DNA of 6,973 nt. It comes from a bacterium (GTDB lineage: Bacteria > Verrucomicrobiota > Verrucomicrobiae > Limisphaerales > J093). Of this stretch, positions 5,739-6,973 are shown one piece after another. Numbering within the stretch: the stretch's first letter is position 1; each line of letters starts with the position of its first letter. The notes under the pieces are model-generated. The model had not been told where the DNA came from and did not search any database. It saw only the letters and a program-made list of their open reading frames with translations. The stretch spans positions 1 to 6,973 of the forward strand of contig JAKCAB010000082.1 of the NCBI GenBank assembly GCA_021839785.1, given 5' to 3'. Position numbers and translations under genes: made by a program.

Positions 5739-5784
5739 GGACCGCGACCGTCCCGGTCGCTCCGGTCGGCGTCCCGCCGGCCGG
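5739..5784. repeat. Palindromic intergenic repeat, copy C, with adjoining second palindrome
   Basis: GCGACCG (5744-5750) pairs with CGGTCGC (5754-5760) over loop TCC, with outer GACC/GGTC arms (5740-5743 and 5764-5767). Compared with the copy at 4894-4925 read on the opposite strand, the first 12 and last 8 bases of the core are identical, separated by 2 rather than 4 bases, and both then continue into CCGGTC. Directly beside it CGGCG (5767-5771) pairs with CGCCG (5775-5779), again over a TCC loop, and the element fades into CCGG-rich sequence. Confidence 0.6.
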
Positions 5785-5910
5785 CTGGCGTGGAGGAGGA
5801 CGAAAACGGATTGGTTTTCCAGTGCCGGGCCGGGCGGTTCTTTGGCCGGTGGCCAATAACTGGGGGCGCCGCGCTTCCCCAAAACGGGCGCGATCCGGAA
5901 TTGCCCAGGA

Positions 5911-5944
5911 CAAACAAAAAGGGACCGGGCGTGTGCCCGGTCCC
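5911..5944 (-). terminator. Strong intrinsic terminator of the secreted-protein gene
   Basis: On the minus strand GGGACCGGGC (5944-5935) and GCCCGGTCCC (5930-5921) form a perfect 10-bp GC-rich stem over a 4-nt ACAC loop, followed at once by TTTTTGTTTG (5920-5911). It begins 23 nt after the stop codon of the gene ending at 5968. This is a textbook Rho-independent terminator and separates that gene from the PLAT gene. Confidence 0.93.
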
Positions 5945-5967
5945 CCGTGAGAGGTCTGCTTGCAGGT

Positions 5968-6973
5968 TTACTGCTTGATGCGACCGAAGAGCATCGTTCC
6001 CTGTTGCGAGAACGTGTACGGGCTGGTGGCCCCGGTCACGTCCTGCCACGGGCCGGTCACTGCCGGCGCCGCCTGCAGCGTGCCACCGCCGGTCCACTCG
6101 ACCGTGACGGTGCCGTCTGCGTTCTTCTTGATGCTGGTGAACTGCGGCTGCTCGCCGCCACCGCCGGTTGCCGGGGCGAACAACAGGTAGTCGAAGTCGC
6201 CGTTGCGATCGTTGAAGCGGAGGGTCTTCGTGCCGCTCAGGTCGATCGACACGATGCTGTTGGTGCTCGCGGCATCCTTCAACGGCACCAGGGCGTTGTT
6301 GCCCCAGCCGCCGGTCGTCGGCGCGTCAAACGCACCGAGCACGGTGCTGGCGCCGCCGGTCACGTCCATCAGGTTGCCGCCGATGCGGGTGGGTTTGGTC
6401 GTGGCGTCGCCGTGCGAGAGCGCGGCATAGACGTTGTACTTCCCAGCCGGGAAGGTGCGCGTGTAGTTGAACCACTTGCCTTCGCCCATCCAGCCCAGCC
6501 GGAAGTTGGCCACGACTTCGCCCAGACCGCGGTCGCGGTCGCTGCCGAAGCTCACGGGCACGTTCAGGCTGCTCGGATACCGGTAGTACGGATTGTCCAC
6601 GGTGTTCGGACCGTTGTAGTCCGTGCCCGCGACGGCGCTCAGGCCGGCGTAGGCGCCGCCCGTGTAGGGCATGACGCTCGCCTCCGGCTTGCTCTGGCCG
6701 CCGTTGTAGTCGAAGTCAACGGCTTCGATGGAGAACACCGGCGTGGCCGGCAGGCCGACGATGAACTGCCAGTTCACCGTGCGGTCGCCGAAGGTCAACG
6801 CCACGGCGTTCGTGCTGCCCGCGGCGAAACCGCCGGCCGGTTTGTAGGTCACCGTCACGAGACTGCCACTCTTGGTGGCCGTCGGCGTGACCGCCGCGCC
6901 GTTAATGGTCATGGACACGCTAGCGGTGTCGATGGTGCCCGCGGCCTGGTCGAGGACGGCGGTAACCGTCGCA
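5968..6973 (-). CDS. Secreted/surface protein C-terminus: Ig-like, CBM6-like and terminal beta domain
   Basis: The last 334 residues of a larger gene are visible; the frame is open through the right edge, so the N-terminus and any signal peptide lie outside. A GTG at 6918 opens the same frame but is internal: the preceding codons continue the same Ig-like strand pattern. Residues 1-72 form that Ig-like repeat (VSMTINGAAVTPTATKSG, then STNAVALTFGD). Residues ~79-269 resemble a CBM6-type carbohydrate-binding region: FSIEAVDFDYNGG at its start (the EAEDF-like strand), then WFNYTRTFPAGKYNVYAALS, and RFNDRNGDFDYLLFAPA closing it. A GGGGE linker leads to a last ~58-residue domain with TVTVEWTGGGTLQAA and VTGPWQDVTGATSPY, seen at the ends of large exported proteins in this kind of bacterium. 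It is Gly/Ser/Thr/Asn-rich, Cys-free, and ends at a strong terminator. The likely role is polysaccharide binding or degradation outside the cell; any catalytic domain is out of view. Confidence 0.85.
   Translation of the reverse strand, partial: ATVTAVLDQAAGTIDTASVSMTINGAAVTPTATKSGSLVTVTYKPAGGFAAGSTNAVALTFGDRTVNWQFIVGLPATPVFSIEAVDFDYNGGQSKPEASVMPYTGGAYAGLSAVAGTDYNGPNTVDNPYYRYPSSLNVPVSFGSDRDRGLGEVVANFRLGWMGEGKWFNYTRTFPAGKYNVYAALSHGDATTKPTRIGGNLMDVTGGASTVLGAFDAPTTGGWGNNALVPLKDAASTNSIVSIDLSGTKTLRFNDRNGDFDYLLFAPATGGGGEQPQFTSIKKNADGTVTVEWTGGGTLQAAPAVTGPWQDVTGATSPYTFSQQGTMLFGRIKQ

Larger units (their letters stand above)
5393..5910. other. Palindrome-rich intergenic region upstream of the PLAT gene
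   Basis: About 520 bp lie between the terminator of the secreted-protein gene and the PLAT start codon with no supported gene. Within it are an imperfect hairpin (5459-5482), a tandem pair of GTTTCGAG (5571-5586), a GCCGGC-loop-GCCGGC hairpin (5662-5678) and the compound palindrome at 5739-5784. Open frames through it on both strands are rich in Arg, Pro and Gly and end abruptly, consistent with non-coding DNA. The PLAT promoter should lie in its low-coordinate part, but none is convincing. Confidence 0.65.

Noticed and set aside
5588..6097. A 169-codon minus-strand frame across the terminator and the intergenic region
   Set aside because: It runs out of frame through the end of the secreted-protein gene, the intrinsic terminator and several palindromes, with Arg/Pro/Gly-rich composition and no motif.

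Overview
This is a GC-rich bacterial window in which all six supported genes lie on the minus strand, so it reads from high to low coordinates. Gene content and protein style suggest the phylum Verrucomicrobiota, perhaps a Pedosphaera/Limisphaerales-type soil or freshwater member. The pointers are a secreted Ig-like plus CBM6-like protein of a kind common in that phylum, a lipoprotein-type secretin directly followed by a PilM-like gene, start codons without clear Shine-Dalgarno sequences, and GC-rich interspersed palindromes between genes. The assignment is inference, since no phylogenetic marker gene is present.

Layout in transcription order. (1) 6973-5968: the C-terminal 334 residues of a large exported protein with an Ig-like segment, a CBM6-like carbohydrate-binding region and a short C-terminal domain. 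It ends at a strong intrinsic terminator (5944-5911). (2) 5910-5393: about 520 bp of non-coding DNA with several palindromes. (3) 5392-4940: a small stand-alone PLAT/LH2-domain protein. (4) 4939-4610: a non-coding stretch holding an inverted pair of 24-bp repeats that bound a 172-bp MITE/REPIN-like unit. (5) 4609-4076: an uncharacterised 177-residue protein with an SH3/Tudor-like N-terminus. (6) 4029-2740: a class III aminotransferase, most likely acetylornithine aminotransferase (argD). (7) 2485-392: an outer-membrane secretin lipoprotein of the PilQ/GspD superfamily. (8) 385-1: the start of a PilM-like actin-fold protein that runs off the window.

The secretin and PilM-like genes are 6 bp apart and almost certainly form the start of an operon for a type IV pilus or type II secretion machine. 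The 177-residue protein and argD are 46 bp apart and probably cotranscribed, but have no obvious functional link to the secretin. The secreted protein and the PLAT protein look like independent units.

I see no CRISPR array, phage, transposase, defence system, tRNA or rRNA. The most distinctive feature is a family of related ~24-bp palindromic repeats: three copies within about 1 kb, all between genes and in both orientations. Most of the window is ordinary chromosomal sequence, and I found no clear evidence of a new multi-gene system.
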